In this document: positions 17,432-25,755 of the stretch, one piece after another | Numbering within the stretch: position 1 is the stretch's first letter | How the letters are laid out: each line of letters begins with the position of its first letter | Assembly (NCBI GenBank): GCA_026400535.1 | Contig: JAPLOU010000047.1 | Location: 1-64,000, forward strand | From: Hyphomicrobiales bacterium | GTDB lineage: Bacteria > Pseudomonadota > Alphaproteobacteria > Rhizobiales > Beijerinckiaceae | DNA length: 64,000 nucleotides | Direction: 5' to 3' | Translations under genes and position numbers: made by a program | The notes under the pieces: model-generated | The model's input: only the letters and a program-made list of their open reading frames with translations | Told to the model about the DNA's origin: nothing | The model's database searches: none

Positions 17432-18499
17432 TCAGAAGCGCGGCGGCCAGGGGCGAGCAGGAGCCGCGGGCTGCGGCAGCGGCGCGGCCGACCCCCGATA
17501 GCTCTGATTGGCCGGCGCGACCGGCACCGAAGCGGGCGAGCTTGGCGCGGGCGCGGACGGCGCTGTTGCGGGCTTGCGCGGCGCGTCGATCGCAAACGGA
17601 TCATTGTCCGGGTCGATCATCTCGCCCTCGATGTCGCCGAGCACGATCTCCTCGCTGGCCGTCACGGAGCCAGGCAGCCGTATCGGTCCACCCAAAGGTC
17701 CTTGCGGCTCGGCGGGCTGCAGGCTGGCGATGCGCGAGCGGTTGACGCTGAACGGCGCCTGCCGGCTCTCATTGAGCGCAGCCCAGCCGCGTGCCGGATC
17801 AGGCGGCGGCAGGTCGCGACGCGGCGTGTACTTGATGATCGGACGGCAGATGGCGCGCCCGCCATTGTGCCGTGCAAGATCCACGTGGACATGGTCGTAG
17901 TGGAACATGTCGGCGCCGGGACCGAGGACGGTCTTGAAATGCTCGCACGCGCCCACAAAAACCTCGCGCAGGAAGTCCTGCTCCTGCGGCGAACCGCGCC
18001 AGCCGTTCTTGACCGTGATCTCGCGGCCATCCGAGGTACGGAAGGCGAAGATGTCGAGCGCATTGCCGAACGCATGCTCGGAGCGGCGGGAGGTGCCGCT
18101 GCCATTGTTCATGGCACGGCAGGAATAGGACCCCGCCTTCATCTCGATGACCTGCGTCCCCAGGACCGCCATGGCGGCAGGCTGGACGACCTTTTCAAGG
18201 AAGCGGTCGGTGGTGGCCACGATCGGGCAGGAGAGCGTCTGGGTGGATGTCACCGAGACCGACCCGGCGGCAAAGGCGTTGACCCGCAGCGGCTTGACCA
18301 TGCCGCAGGTGCCCGGGCCCTCGATCGGGCTGCCGCGCAGGGACACATAGCTTGAGGTGCGGACATCACCTCTTGCCATGCAAGCAGCTTCTGCCTCATC
18401 ACGCCAGGCCGCCCGCTGCTCTCGCTGAAAGCGCCCGCAGCTTGCGACAGCCAGACCAATGAGCGCGAGGCCAAGGAACGCAACGCAGCCTTTACGCAT
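17432..18499 (-). CDS. Extensin-like C-terminal domain lipoprotein
   Basis: A 355-residue protein. The N-terminal signal ends in a lipobox (LAVASC, Cys21), so it is probably a lipoprotein. The extensin-like_C domain follows (GTCGMVKPLRVNAFAAGSV, SYSCRAMNNGSGTSRRSEHAFGNALDIFAF), with the conserved SEHAFGNALD and a late FHYDHVHVDLARHN motif. These resemble the metal sites of D-Ala-D-Ala peptidases, so a peptidoglycan role is inferred. The C-terminal ~100 residues are low-complexity Pro/Ala-rich. It abuts the SDR stop directly. Confidence 0.9.
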   Translation of the reverse strand: MRKGCVAFLGLALIGLAVASCGRFQREQRAAWRDEAEAACMARGDVRTSSYVSLRGSPIEGPGTCGMVKPLRVNAFAAGSVSVTSTQTLSCPIVATTDRFLEKVVQPAAMAVLGTQVIEMKAGSYSCRAMNNGSGTSRRSEHAFGNALDIFAFRTSDGREITVKNGWRGSPQEQDFLREVFVGACEHFKTVLGPGADMFHYDHVHVDLARHNGGRAICRPIIKYTPRRDLPPPDPARGWAALNESRQAPFSVNRSRIASLQPAEPQGPLGGPIRLPGSVTASEEIVLGDIEGEMIDPDNDPFAIDAPRKPATAPSAPAPSSPASVPVAPANQSYRGSAAPLPQPAAPARPWPPRF

Positions 18500-18559
18500 G
18501 GCGTGAAGATGCGCGACAAGATTTAATGTCTCGCTAACGAATTGAGGTGGCGCGAGCTG

Positions 18560-18735
18560 ATTCTTGTGAGATCTCGTTCGCGCCGCCCGTTCACGGCGCT
18601 CGTTAACTGGCTGAACCTCGGCGTTCCGCCAACGCCATCGCGCCTTGGCTCAGGGCCCTGTTGGCGGCCTGGCCGGCCGCTGCCGTCGCGGCCTTCATCG
18701 CCATTCCGCTGGCGCGGCGTGCGATAGCGGCAATC
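18560..18735 (+). pseudogene. DUF2798-like remnant with a frameshift
   Basis: Between the extensin-like gene and the 27-residue peptide, two frames give pieces resembling DUF2798, a family of ~80-residue two-helix membrane proteins. TALVNWLNLGVP appears in one frame (near 18594-18629), then in another frame WLRALLAAWPAAAVAAFIAIPLARRAIAAIV (18646-18738, quoted here only as its start and end helices). No ATG opens the second frame. The resemblance rests on short hydrophobic segments, so this is tentative. The rest of 18500-18880 holds nothing else I can name. Confidence 0.35.
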
Positions 18736-18881
18736 GTGGCGGTTCCTGGCCGCAACGCCTCACGAAAACACCGGATCGCCCAGTTCATGCAGCGCAGCCG
18801 ACGTGCTCGCAGGATCAAGCAGTTAAGCCGTGATCAACCATGCCGGCGCGGCGTCGCAGTTGCGTCGGCGAAAGAATCCCG

Positions 18882-18909
18882 TTGCACGAACCCCGCATTT
18901 TGCTAGCCT
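18882..18909 (+). promoter_or_regulatory. Sigma-70-like promoter for the small peptide gene
   Basis: TTGCAC (18882-18887) and TAGCCT (18904-18909) are separated by 16 bases and lie ~28 bases before the start codon of the 27-residue reading frame. The match is moderate, but the position fits a short leader. Confidence 0.5.
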
Positions 18910-18936
18910 GCTTTTCGTCCTTCAATGGAGGTCACA

Positions 18937-19020
18937 ATGGGTTGGATGCTTGCAATCGACCGACTGGCCATGACTGCTGCCTTCGCTCTCATCGTTGCTG
19001 TGGTGATCAGGGCTGTCTGA
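18937..19020 (+). CDS. 27-residue hydrophobic peptide (small membrane protein)
   Basis: The frame ATG 18937 to TGA 19020 encodes 27 residues: MGWMLAIDRLAM followed by a hydrophobic run TAAFALIVAVVI and RAV. It has one predicted membrane helix with a positive C-terminal tail. Support for reality: a near-perfect Shine-Dalgarno GGAGGTCA (GGAGG at 18927-18931) exactly five bases from the ATG, a plausible promoter upstream, and a strong terminator at 19147-19174 that closes a transcript of about 250 bases. The 125 bases after the stop have no further gene. No family recognised. It could be a regulatory membrane peptide, a type I toxin-like peptide, or the coding part of a dual-function RNA. Confidence 0.6.
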   Translation: MGWMLAIDRLAMTAAFALIVAVVIRAV

Positions 19021-19146
19021 CCATCAAGGTTCGTGCGTCGGCTGACAGTGGCCGAAAGGCAGGCCACTGATTGGCGATCGGCTATCAAGGAAATGCCCGA
19101 GCCCCGTTCCCTCCGGCATGCAGGTCCATGCCGCACTTATCGCAAG

Positions 19147-19174
19147 AGCTGCAGTCGGGAACTGCAGCTTTTTG
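19147..19174 (+). terminator. Rho-independent terminator after the small peptide gene
   Basis: A perfect 9-bp stem (AGCTGCAGT 19147-19155 with ACTGCAGCT 19161-19169) and loop CGGGA are followed by a T-rich run. On the opposite strand the same hairpin lies 240 bases beyond the end of prfC. The rest of 19175-19415 shows no gene. Confidence 0.8.
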
Positions 19175-19415
19175 TCTTGGGTGACGCTTTTTTCGGGGCG
19201 CACCACCGTCCGGCTGACGGGCGGAGGGCTATCCTGGGCGGTGCCGGGAATACGGCGGCGCTGTTTTCAGGATTGAAGTGATGGCGCCGACGGCGGGCCA
19301 TGCGGGAGCACCTGCATGGCCGTCCAGCTTAGCGATCGGCGGAAAGCGTTTGTGCCATCTGGTGTTCATGTCGTCTTCACCCGCGCATCGGCCGGCACAT
19401 GTTGCGGGCCACCCC

Positions 19416-20970
19416 TCAAGCCGCCTTCTGGTAATCCTTGATGTCGCTGAAGACGAGACCTGGCGCGCGCTCTGCTTCGTAGCGCAAGGAAAACGCGCTG
19501 GTGGCCATGAAGACCGGGTCGCCGTCGAGGTCGTCGGCCATGGATGAGGGGTGGCTGGCGACGAATTGGTCAAGCGCAAGGGCGTCGGCTGAGGTCAGCC
19601 AGCGGCAGATGCTGAACTGGCAGGTCTCGAAATCGACCGGGATGGCGTACTCCGCCTCCAGCCGCTCTTTCAGCACATCGAGCTGGAGGGCGCCGACGAC
19701 GCCGACGATGGCGGGAGCGCCGTCATGCGGCACGAAGAGCTGGACCACCCCCTCCTGCGCCATCTGCTGCAGTGCTTCGCGCAGCTTCTTGGACTTCATC
19801 GCATCCTTGAGCTTGACGCGGCGCAGGATTTCCGGCGCGAAGCTCGGCACGCCGCGAAACACGATGTTCTCACCATCGGTGAGCGTGTCGCCGATGCGCA
19901 GGATGCCATGGTTCGGGATGCCCACAATGTCCCCGGCATAGGCCTCGTCGGCGATCTGGCGATCCTGCGCGAAGAAGAACTGCGGCGCCGACAGCGACAT
20001 CGGCTTGGCGGTCCGCACCAGCTTCGCCTTCATGCCGCGCGTCAGCTTGCCCGAGCAGACGCGCACGAAGGCGATGCGGTCGCGGTGGTTCGGGTCCATG
20101 TTTGCCTGGATCTTGAACACGAAACTCGTCATTTTCGGCTCGCCCGCCGAAACGGTGCGTGTGGCAGCGATCTGCGCGCGCGGCGGTGGCGCGAGCGTGC
20201 CGATGGCCTCGATCAGGTCGCGCACGCCATAATCGCGCAGCGCGGCGCCGAAATAGACCGGCGTCAGGTGCCCTTCGCGGAAGGCCGCCATCGCGAAGGG
20301 CGCGCCACCCCGCCACCGAATGGGGCAGCAGCATGTCGAACACCGGATCGTCGGGGCCGCTGACGGGCTGGTCGGGAATGTCGGTCTTGTTGCTGCGGAT
20401 GAATTTGCGGTGCAGGTTGTAGGTGCCGACGAACTCTCGGCCACGGCCTATCGGCCAGGTCATGGCGGTGGCGTCGAGCGCCAGTGTCTTCTCGATCTCG
20501 TCCATCAGGTCAAAAGGATCGCGCGTCTCGCGGTCCATCTTGTTGATGAAGGTGATGATCGGGATGTCGCGCAGGCGGCAGACCTCGAACAGCTTCTTGG
20601 TGCGCGCTTCGATGCCCTTGGCTGCGTCGATCACCATCACGGCGGAATCGACGGCGGTGAGCGTGCGGTAGGTGTCGTCCGAGAAATCCTCGTGGCCCGG
20701 CGTGTCGAGGAGGTTGTAGACGCAGCCGCCATACGCGAAGGTCATGACCGAGGTCACGACCGAGATGCCGCGCTGGCGCTCGATCTTCATCCAGTCCGAG
20801 GAGGTCTGGCGGCGTCCGGCCTTGGCCTTCACCTCGCCGGCAAGCTGGATCGCGCCGCCGAACATCAGCAGTTTCTCGGTCAGCGTGGTCTTGCCCGCGT
20901 CCGGATGCGAAATGATCGCGAAGGTGCGGCGGCGCAGGTGTTCGGCGGTTGGAGCGTCGGATGTCGTCAT
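19416..20970 (-). pseudogene. prfC: Peptide chain release factor 3, frameshifted
   Basis: RF3 is the GTPase that recycles RF1/RF2 after translation termination. The N-terminal G domain reads from the ATG at 20970 ([51 protein letters not shown]) to [12 protein letters not shown] at about 20314. The rest, in another frame from about 20303, reads [20 protein letters not shown] through [18 protein letters not shown] to the stop at 19416. At the junction (20298-20313) the family normally has a dozen or so extra residues (the WREE...PFD stretch) between these blocks. A small deletion that is not a multiple of three explains both the gap and the frame change. All other family blocks are intact, so the lesion is recent or a sequencing/assembly error. 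Confidence 0.85.
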
Positions 20971-21174
20971 GCGCGTGTGAGTAGCGGCGATTGCGGCCAA
21001 GTCAATTGTGCAGGGCGTTTCCGAACCAGCCTTGAGATTCACGCACGCGGAGTGTCAAACTTGGATGTGGGGGGCTTGAACGCGAAACACGCACATCTAG
21101 TCTCATTGTCCTGCGTATAACCAGCGTACAAACTTGCGGCGTCCTTCACCTGCCAGAATCGGTTCCGTGCATCA

Positions 21175-21843
21175 ATGACATACGCGCCCAAGCACCATCG
21201 CATCTTCGAGCGGGACTACAGCCGCGCTGAAATCATCTCCGATGGCGTCGTGCATGTGGTCGGCCTGGTGGCCGCATTGATCGGGCTGACGGTTCTGGTC
21301 ATGCTGACCGCGCGCTGGCGCGGCCTCGTCGAGGTATCGGCCGTCATGGTCTACGGTGTGGCGCTGGTGACCATGCTCGGCTGTTCTTTGGCCTACAACA
21401 TGATGCCGGTCTCACCGCTCAAGTGGCTTCTGCGGCGCTTTGACCATGGCGGGATCTACCTGCTGATTGCCGGCACCTACACGCCACTGCTCACACAGGT
21501 ATCCGATCCGTTCACGGCCTATGCCCTCGCGGCAACGGTCTGGGGCGGCGCCCTGACCGGCATCGTCGTTGCGCTCGGCTTTCCCGGACGCGGTGAGAAA
21601 TTCAAGGTTGCGGCCTATCTGGCACTCGCATGGGTCGCGGTCATCGCGGCGCAGCCGTTGATGGCCTCGCTGAATGCGGTCACCGTGACCCTGGTGGTGC
21701 TCGGCGGCGTGCTCTACACGACCGGCGTGATTTTCTATCGCTGGAACAGCCTGAAGTACCAGAATGTGATCTGGCATGTGTTCGTCGTCGCCGCCGCCGG
21801 CTGTCATTTCGCTGCGATCACGGCCGCGATGATCGCGGCCTGA
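21175..21843 (+). CDS. Hemolysin III family (PAQR-type) membrane protein
   Basis: A 222-residue, seven-helix protein of the hemolysin III/YqfA family (progestin-adipoQ receptor superfamily). Motifs: AEIISDGVVHVVGLVAALIG (first helix with Asp-His), MLGCSLAYNMM, RRFDHGGIYLLIAGTYTPL and, at the end, VIWHVFVVAAAGCHFAAI; the conserved histidines and aspartate are likely zinc ligands. Molecular function in bacteria is not settled. It stands alone, 200 bases from prfC and divergent from it. Confidence 0.88.
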   Translation: MTYAPKHHRIFERDYSRAEIISDGVVHVVGLVAALIGLTVLVMLTARWRGLVEVSAVMVYGVALVTMLGCSLAYNMMPVSPLKWLLRRFDHGGIYLLIAGTYTPLLTQVSDPFTAYALAATVWGGALTGIVVALGFPGRGEKFKVAAYLALAWVAVIAAQPLMASLNAVTVTLVVLGGVLYTTGVIFYRWNSLKYQNVIWHVFVVAAAGCHFAAITAAMIAA

Positions 21844-21906
21844 TGCCACGCTGATCGATGGCTTGCGCGGCGGCGAGTCGAACCGGCGGATACCGAATAA
21901 TAGTGA

Positions 21907-21951
21907 TTGACTTTTCACAAGGGACCGCCTAAGCGTTGAAAACGATTTAGG
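21907..21951 (+). promoter_or_regulatory. Promoter and leader hairpin of the cold-shock gene
   Basis: TTGACT (21907-21912) is 17 bases from TAAGCG (21930-21935), a weak -10. Overlapping it is a nested hairpin: CCTAA (21928-21932) with TTAGG (21947-21951), and inside it CGTT/AACG closing a GAA loop. The leader to the start codon is over 110 bases long, as is common for cold-shock mRNAs whose structure responds to temperature. The promoter assignment is tentative. Confidence 0.4.
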
Positions 21952-22067
21952 CCGGATACCTAGGCCAGCCACGCGAGAGCGGCGGTCTGCTGATGAGCTT
22001 CTTTCCAAAGTCGAGCAATGCGATCTGCATCAAGAGTGGATCGCTTCATCAACGAAGGTAAGAGAAC

Positions 22068-22277
22068 ATGAGCGAAGGTACGGTCAAGTGGTTCAACGCA
22101 ACGAAGGGCTATGGTTTTATCCAGCCCAGCGATGGCGGAACCGATGTGTTTGTGCACATCAGCGCAGTCGAGCGCGCTGGCATCCGTGAACTGCGCGAAG
22201 GTCAAAAGGTCAGCTACGAGCTGGTTCAGGATCGTCGTTCGGGCAAGATGTCTGCGGATCAGCTGCAGGTTCTGTGA
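22068..22277 (+). CDS. Cold-shock protein (CspA family)
   Basis: A 69-residue single cold-shock domain. The RNA-binding motifs RNP1 (KGYGFIQP) and RNP2 (VFVHISAV) are present in the canonical order after [11 protein letters not shown]. It binds single-stranded RNA/DNA and melts RNA structure at low temperature. Preceded by AAGGTAAGAGA and a long untranslated leader, followed by a terminator. A DUF6481 gene lies next, a pairing often seen in Hyphomicrobiales. Confidence 0.96.
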   Translation: MSEGTVKWFNATKGYGFIQPSDGGTDVFVHISAVERAGIRELREGQKVSYELVQDRRSGKMSADQLQVL

Positions 22278-22387
22278 ACCTGAGATTGAGAATCGTTCCC
22301 GGCGACGGCCGAGGCTTTTGCTGCTGGTAGCCACGGATGTACTGGCGCCATGTGTAACAAAAGCGTCGCCCACGGGCATGACGAGGG

Positions 22388-22415
22388 GGGTCAGGTTAAC
22401 GCCTGGCCCTTTTTT
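22388..22415 (+). terminator. Rho-independent terminator of the cold-shock gene
   Basis: The stem GGGTCAGG (22388-22395) pairs with CCTGGCCC (22402-22409) with one G-U pair, closes a six-base loop and is followed by six T residues. It lies 110 bases after the stop. Confidence 0.85.
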
Positions 22416-22503
22416 CATTTTCAGGCTGGTTTTTAAGGCGCGGACGCGCTAGCCAGCATCCCGGCGGGGATGTTGCCGTCAGACAAGCAATGGAGACTTA
22501 GAC

Positions 22504-22893
22504 TTGAACAACGCGATGGGCCGGAATTTTCAGGATCGGCAACAGGCTTCCCTCGAGGCAAAGGCAAAGATGCTCGAGAGGTTCAAGTCACGTCCGGCTG
22601 AGGATGACCCCGCAGTGGCGAGGATGCGTGCGGAACGGCAGGCAATTGCCGAGGCCAGGAAGGCACGTGAAGCCGCCCGAGAGGCTGAAAAGGAAGCGGC
22701 CAGGATTGCAGCCGAAGCGAAAGCTGCCGCTGAGAAGGCGGAGCGGGAACTTGCGGAAATGATTGCCGCCGAAGAGCGGGAGAAGGCCCGGATTGCCGAG
22801 GAAGCAAGGCTTGCCGCCGAGCGCCCGCGCAAGAGCCTGATGGATGCAGTCCAGTACGCGCAGCAGCGCGCTGCGGGCAAGGGTCGGCGTTGA
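22504..22893 (+). CDS. DUF6481 family coiled-coil protein
   Basis: A ~129-residue, highly charged protein. The start GRNFQDRQQASLEAKAKMLE is typical of DUF6481, followed by a long Ala/Glu/Lys/Arg coiled coil (residues ~40-105) and the conserved ending KSLMDAVQYAQQRAAGK. TTG at 22504 has a GGAGAC ribosome site about seven bases upstream; the ATG at 22516 is the alternative start and closer to the family consensus. Function unknown; it commonly accompanies cold-shock genes. Confidence 0.82.
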   Translation: MNNAMGRNFQDRQQASLEAKAKMLERFKSRPAEDDPAVARMRAERQAIAEARKAREAAREAEKEAARIAAEAKAAAEKAERELAEMIAAEEREKARIAEEARLAAERPRKSLMDAVQYAQQRAAGKGRR

Positions 22894-23165
22894 ATCGTGT
22901 TTGACCGCGCCGACGAGGCTGCGGTGCGAAACCGGAATGCGGGGCCAGGCCACGGTTCGGCCGGCCTTTTCGTCCCGGTCGATAATCGGCGCCTGGTGTC
23001 GGTTCGACATCGGGACCGCCACTGATCGCTGATGAGTGAGGACATGCCGGCAGGCATCCTGTACCTGCGCGGCCTGTTCTGGAACGATCCGTTTCGAAGC
23101 CATGCAACCGCGATCCTGTGGTTGTGGCCGACAACCGGTTCGCTGGACCTGTGAAAGGCTCCGCC

Positions 23166-23420
23166 ATGTCGACCCGGAAGATGGACAGTTTCGAAATCCT
23201 GCGCCGCGCCCAGCAGCCTCAGGAATTGGCTGATGAGCGCAAGCGCGACGCCAAGAAACTCATTCACGCCATGCAGGTCCGCGACGACGATGTCAGCGCC
23301 CGGATGGCCAAGCTGAAGGCTCTTCGGCTGGCGAAGGAGGCGGAGGAGCTGGCCAACGCGCCCCCGCCGGTTGTCAAGAAAAAGCCAGTTCCGCGCTCTG
23401 GGGCGAAGGCCAAGGCCTGA
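23166..23420 (+). CDS. Small charged protein, unknown function
   Basis: An 84-residue protein, MSTRKMDSFEILRRAQ..., with a helical charged middle (ADERKRDAKKLIHAMQVRDDD, given in part) and a Pro/Lys-rich tail ending SGAKAKA. AAAGG lies upstream of the ATG. Codon pattern and charge resemble the DUF6481 neighbour. No family recognised. The 270 bases before it hold no gene I can support. Confidence 0.6.
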   Translation: MSTRKMDSFEILRRAQQPQELADERKRDAKKLIHAMQVRDDDVSARMAKLKALRLAKEAEELANAPPPVVKKKPVPRSGAKAKA

Positions 23421-23429
23421 ACGGGCCGC

Positions 23430-24491
23430 CTAACCGGCAGCCTCCCAGACCATTCCGGGCAGGCTGGCACGGAAGCGCTCTTCAGCGATGTTTGACGCGG
23501 CCAGAGCGCTGAGCAACGCCTGTCGCGGCCGTTCGACGCCTTCATTGGTGAGCTGGAACGTGCCCCAGTGATGGCCCAGGGCGGCTTCAGCCTTGAGGCT
23601 GAGCATCACCTGGATTGCTTCGTCCGGATTCATGTGGTTGTCGGCCATGAACCAACGCGGCTCGTAGGCGCCGATCGGCAGAATGGCGAGCCTGAACGGC
23701 CCGAACGCCGCGCCATGGTCACGGAAAAAACCCCCGTCGTGATAACCTGTGTCGCCGACATGATAGATCCGGCCCAGCGGTGTGCCGATGACATAGGAGG
23801 CCCACAGCGCCATGCGGCGGTCGAGTGCGCCACGCGCCGACCAGTGATAGGCCGGCACCAGCGTTACATGGACACCGGCCGACAGCACAACCTTGCCAAG
23901 CCAGTCATGCGTCTCGACTGCAATGTCGGGCCGCTTGGTCCGAATGATCGTATCATTGCCCAAGGGGGCGATGATGCGGCAGCGGTCCCGGTCGAAGATC
24001 CGGTAGACCGAAGCCAGATCGAGGTGGTCATAATGGTTGTGCGTAATCAGGATGGCGTCGATCTTCGGCAGGTTCCCGAAGGCGACGCCCGGCGGATTGA
24101 CCCGGCGCGGCCCGGCGAACTGGACCGGGCTGGCGCGTTCAGAGAACAGCGGATCGGTGATCAGGTTGATTCCGCCTGCCTGGATCAGGAAGGTGGCGTG
24201 CCCGACATGGCTCACCCGGATTCCATCGGCCTTTGCGGGCGGCACATCCATTGGCGGGGTGGCGAAGCTGGCGGGCCAGCTCTCCTTACCGCCCTCGACC
24301 TGCCAGCGGACGAAATCACGCAAGCCCTTGGTGATCTCCCGTCCGTCGGTGAAATGCAGGCCGTCGAAATTCTCGCTCACCGGCCCGTTGTAATACGGAT
24401 TCCGGCCGCGCGCCCGCACGCCATAGGAGCCGCCAAGCAGTGTGGCGGCAGCGGGAATGCCCGCAAGTGTCATAAGTTTGCGGCGGTTCAT
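23430..24491 (-). CDS. MBL-fold metallohydrolase, NAPE-PLD/UlaG-like
   Basis: A ~353-residue metallo-beta-lactamase-fold protein. An N-terminal twin-arginine-like signal (NRRKLMTLAGIPAAATLLGG) suggests export. Metal ligands: ITHNHYDHLDL (HxHxDH), VPAYHWSARG, HVGDTGYHDG and GHHWGTFQL. The order and the YHWSARG motif match the NAPE-PLD-like (COG2220) hydrolases, which act on lipid phosphodiesters or related bonds. The ATG at 24491 is preferred; a TTG at 24527 overlapping the upstream PAP2 stop is possible. It is co-directional with the PAP2 gene, so both may serve lipid metabolism. Confidence 0.85.
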   Translation of the reverse strand: MNRRKLMTLAGIPAAATLLGGSYGVRARGRNPYYNGPVSENFDGLHFTDGREITKGLRDFVRWQVEGGKESWPASFATPPMDVPPAKADGIRVSHVGHATFLIQAGGINLITDPLFSERASPVQFAGPRRVNPPGVAFGNLPKIDAILITHNHYDHLDLASVYRIFDRDRCRIIAPLGNDTIIRTKRPDIAVETHDWLGKVVLSAGVHVTLVPAYHWSARGALDRRMALWASYVIGTPLGRIYHVGDTGYHDGGFFRDHGAAFGPFRLAILPIGAYEPRWFMADNHMNPDEAIQVMLSLKAEAALGHHWGTFQLTNEGVERPRQALLSALAASNIAEERFRASLPGMVWEAAG

Positions 24492-24523
24492 CGCACGCGA
24501 TCTCGGGCCGGCAGGTCCGATTG

Positions 24524-25495
24524 TCAACCTGGCCCGCGACGCAGTAATGCAGCCTGCGGCATCGTGGCAGGTGACAGTGTGGCTTCAGGCCTTTTGATCC
24601 ACTGCACGCGGGCGAGGCCAGCCAGCGTCAGGAATGTCAGGGCCGCTCCCGCGGCCACATCGACGAAATGGTGGCCGCCAATCGGGATCGTCGACAGCAC
24701 CACCACGAGCGCGAAAACCCAGGCTGCGACCGTCACCGAGCCATAGCCGCGCATGGCCAGCGGGATCAGCAGAGCCATGGCCGTATGGAACGAGGGGAAA
24801 GTGACGAGCCCTTCGGCCTTGTGGAGCTCGAACTGAACGAAGGTGCGGTTGCGCAACGCCTCGAAATCCCCGAGATGCCAGACGCCAGCATCGGCGGCGA
24901 TGGCGCTGCGTGCGTCCTGGGCCGGCCCGTAGTAGGGATACGCTCCGACGGCCGGGAGCAGTGCGGCCACCACCCCGACGATCAGGCATGTCAGCACCAC
25001 GCCCCAGAAGAACTCGAGCACCCTCTCCGGACGCCGGACGACATTGAGGAACACCAGAGCATAGATCATGCCGAAGATGGTGTAGTGGTAGCTCGCATGC
25101 AGAACCTTGATCAGCAGCGACGACCCGTTGAGGAACGCCACCGTCGCCAGCCAGTCCAGCTGGAAGAAGCCATCGATGCTGGCGAAGAGATGATCCTGCA
25201 GCGGAAACGCAGCGCCCAGTGATGTCATGGCATAGCTGAGCATCGACAGCGGCGCGATCATGCCGATGAAGGCGGCGCTTGTCAGGGTGGCCAGCATCGC
25301 CAGATCGGAGCGCAGCACACATCCCAGCCCGATCAGTCCGGCAACCAGCGCCGCAGCCAGGGATGCTGCCTCGACAGAACCTTGGCTGACGCTGATCCCC
25401 TGCAGGGTCAGGATCGCCACCGCCGCCGCCAGCATGGCGGCATACATGGCAAGAAGCGGCGCAAAGGCGCGCAGGTAAGGATGTGGCGCTGGCAT
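24524..25495 (-). CDS. PAP2 superfamily membrane phosphatase/transferase
   Basis: A 323-residue integral membrane protein with about eight helices. The PAP2 catalytic motifs lie in the C-terminal half: TFPSFHTAMALLIPLAMRGY (SxxH) and STIPIGGHHFVDVAAGA (with the catalytic histidine and aspartate). It resembles the PAP2_3 (inositol-phosphoceramide-synthase-like) group, which transfers or removes phosphate head groups of lipids at the membrane surface. The MBL hydrolase follows closely, consistent with a lipid-remodelling pair. Confidence 0.87.
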   Translation of the reverse strand: MPAPHPYLRAFAPLLAMYAAMLAAAVAILTLQGISVSQGSVEAASLAAALVAGLIGLGCVLRSDLAMLATLTSAAFIGMIAPLSMLSYAMTSLGAAFPLQDHLFASIDGFFQLDWLATVAFLNGSSLLIKVLHASYHYTIFGMIYALVFLNVVRRPERVLEFFWGVVLTCLIVGVVAALLPAVGAYPYYGPAQDARSAIAADAGVWHLGDFEALRNRTFVQFELHKAEGLVTFPSFHTAMALLIPLAMRGYGSVTVAAWVFALVVVLSTIPIGGHHFVDVAAGAALTFLTLAGLARVQWIKRPEATLSPATMPQAALLRRGPG

Positions 25496-25568
25496 GTCTG
25501 AACCCGCATTGTTGTTCGGATATTGCCAAACGAGCCTTTCCGCGCGCTTAACGGGACTCGATTCCGGC

Positions 25569-25597
25569 TTGACAAATGGGCGGTGTTCGGGTGTTAC
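25569..25597 (+). promoter_or_regulatory. Possible ffh promoter
   Basis: TTGACA (25569-25574) followed after 17 bases by TGTTAC (25592-25597), 160 bases before ffh. The -35 is perfect and the -10 weak. Nothing else is recognised in 25496-25755. Confidence 0.35.
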
Positions 25598-25755
25598 CCC
25601 GCACTATATTGCTCGACAATGTCGCTGCTTCATCCGCCGACCTGCCCTGAGGGGCTGGAGGTCATCGCCCGACAGCGCGTTCTGCGCCCTCGGGCGTAAA
25701 AGCATTTGGGCGCGATGCTGTCGGATGAACCACAACAGCGGACGGTCACGGCCAT

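Noticed and set aside
25496-25755. Possible SRP RNA gene ahead of ffh
   Set aside because: The conserved SRP RNA core with the GGAAGG-type tetraloop region and GCAGC bulge was not found.
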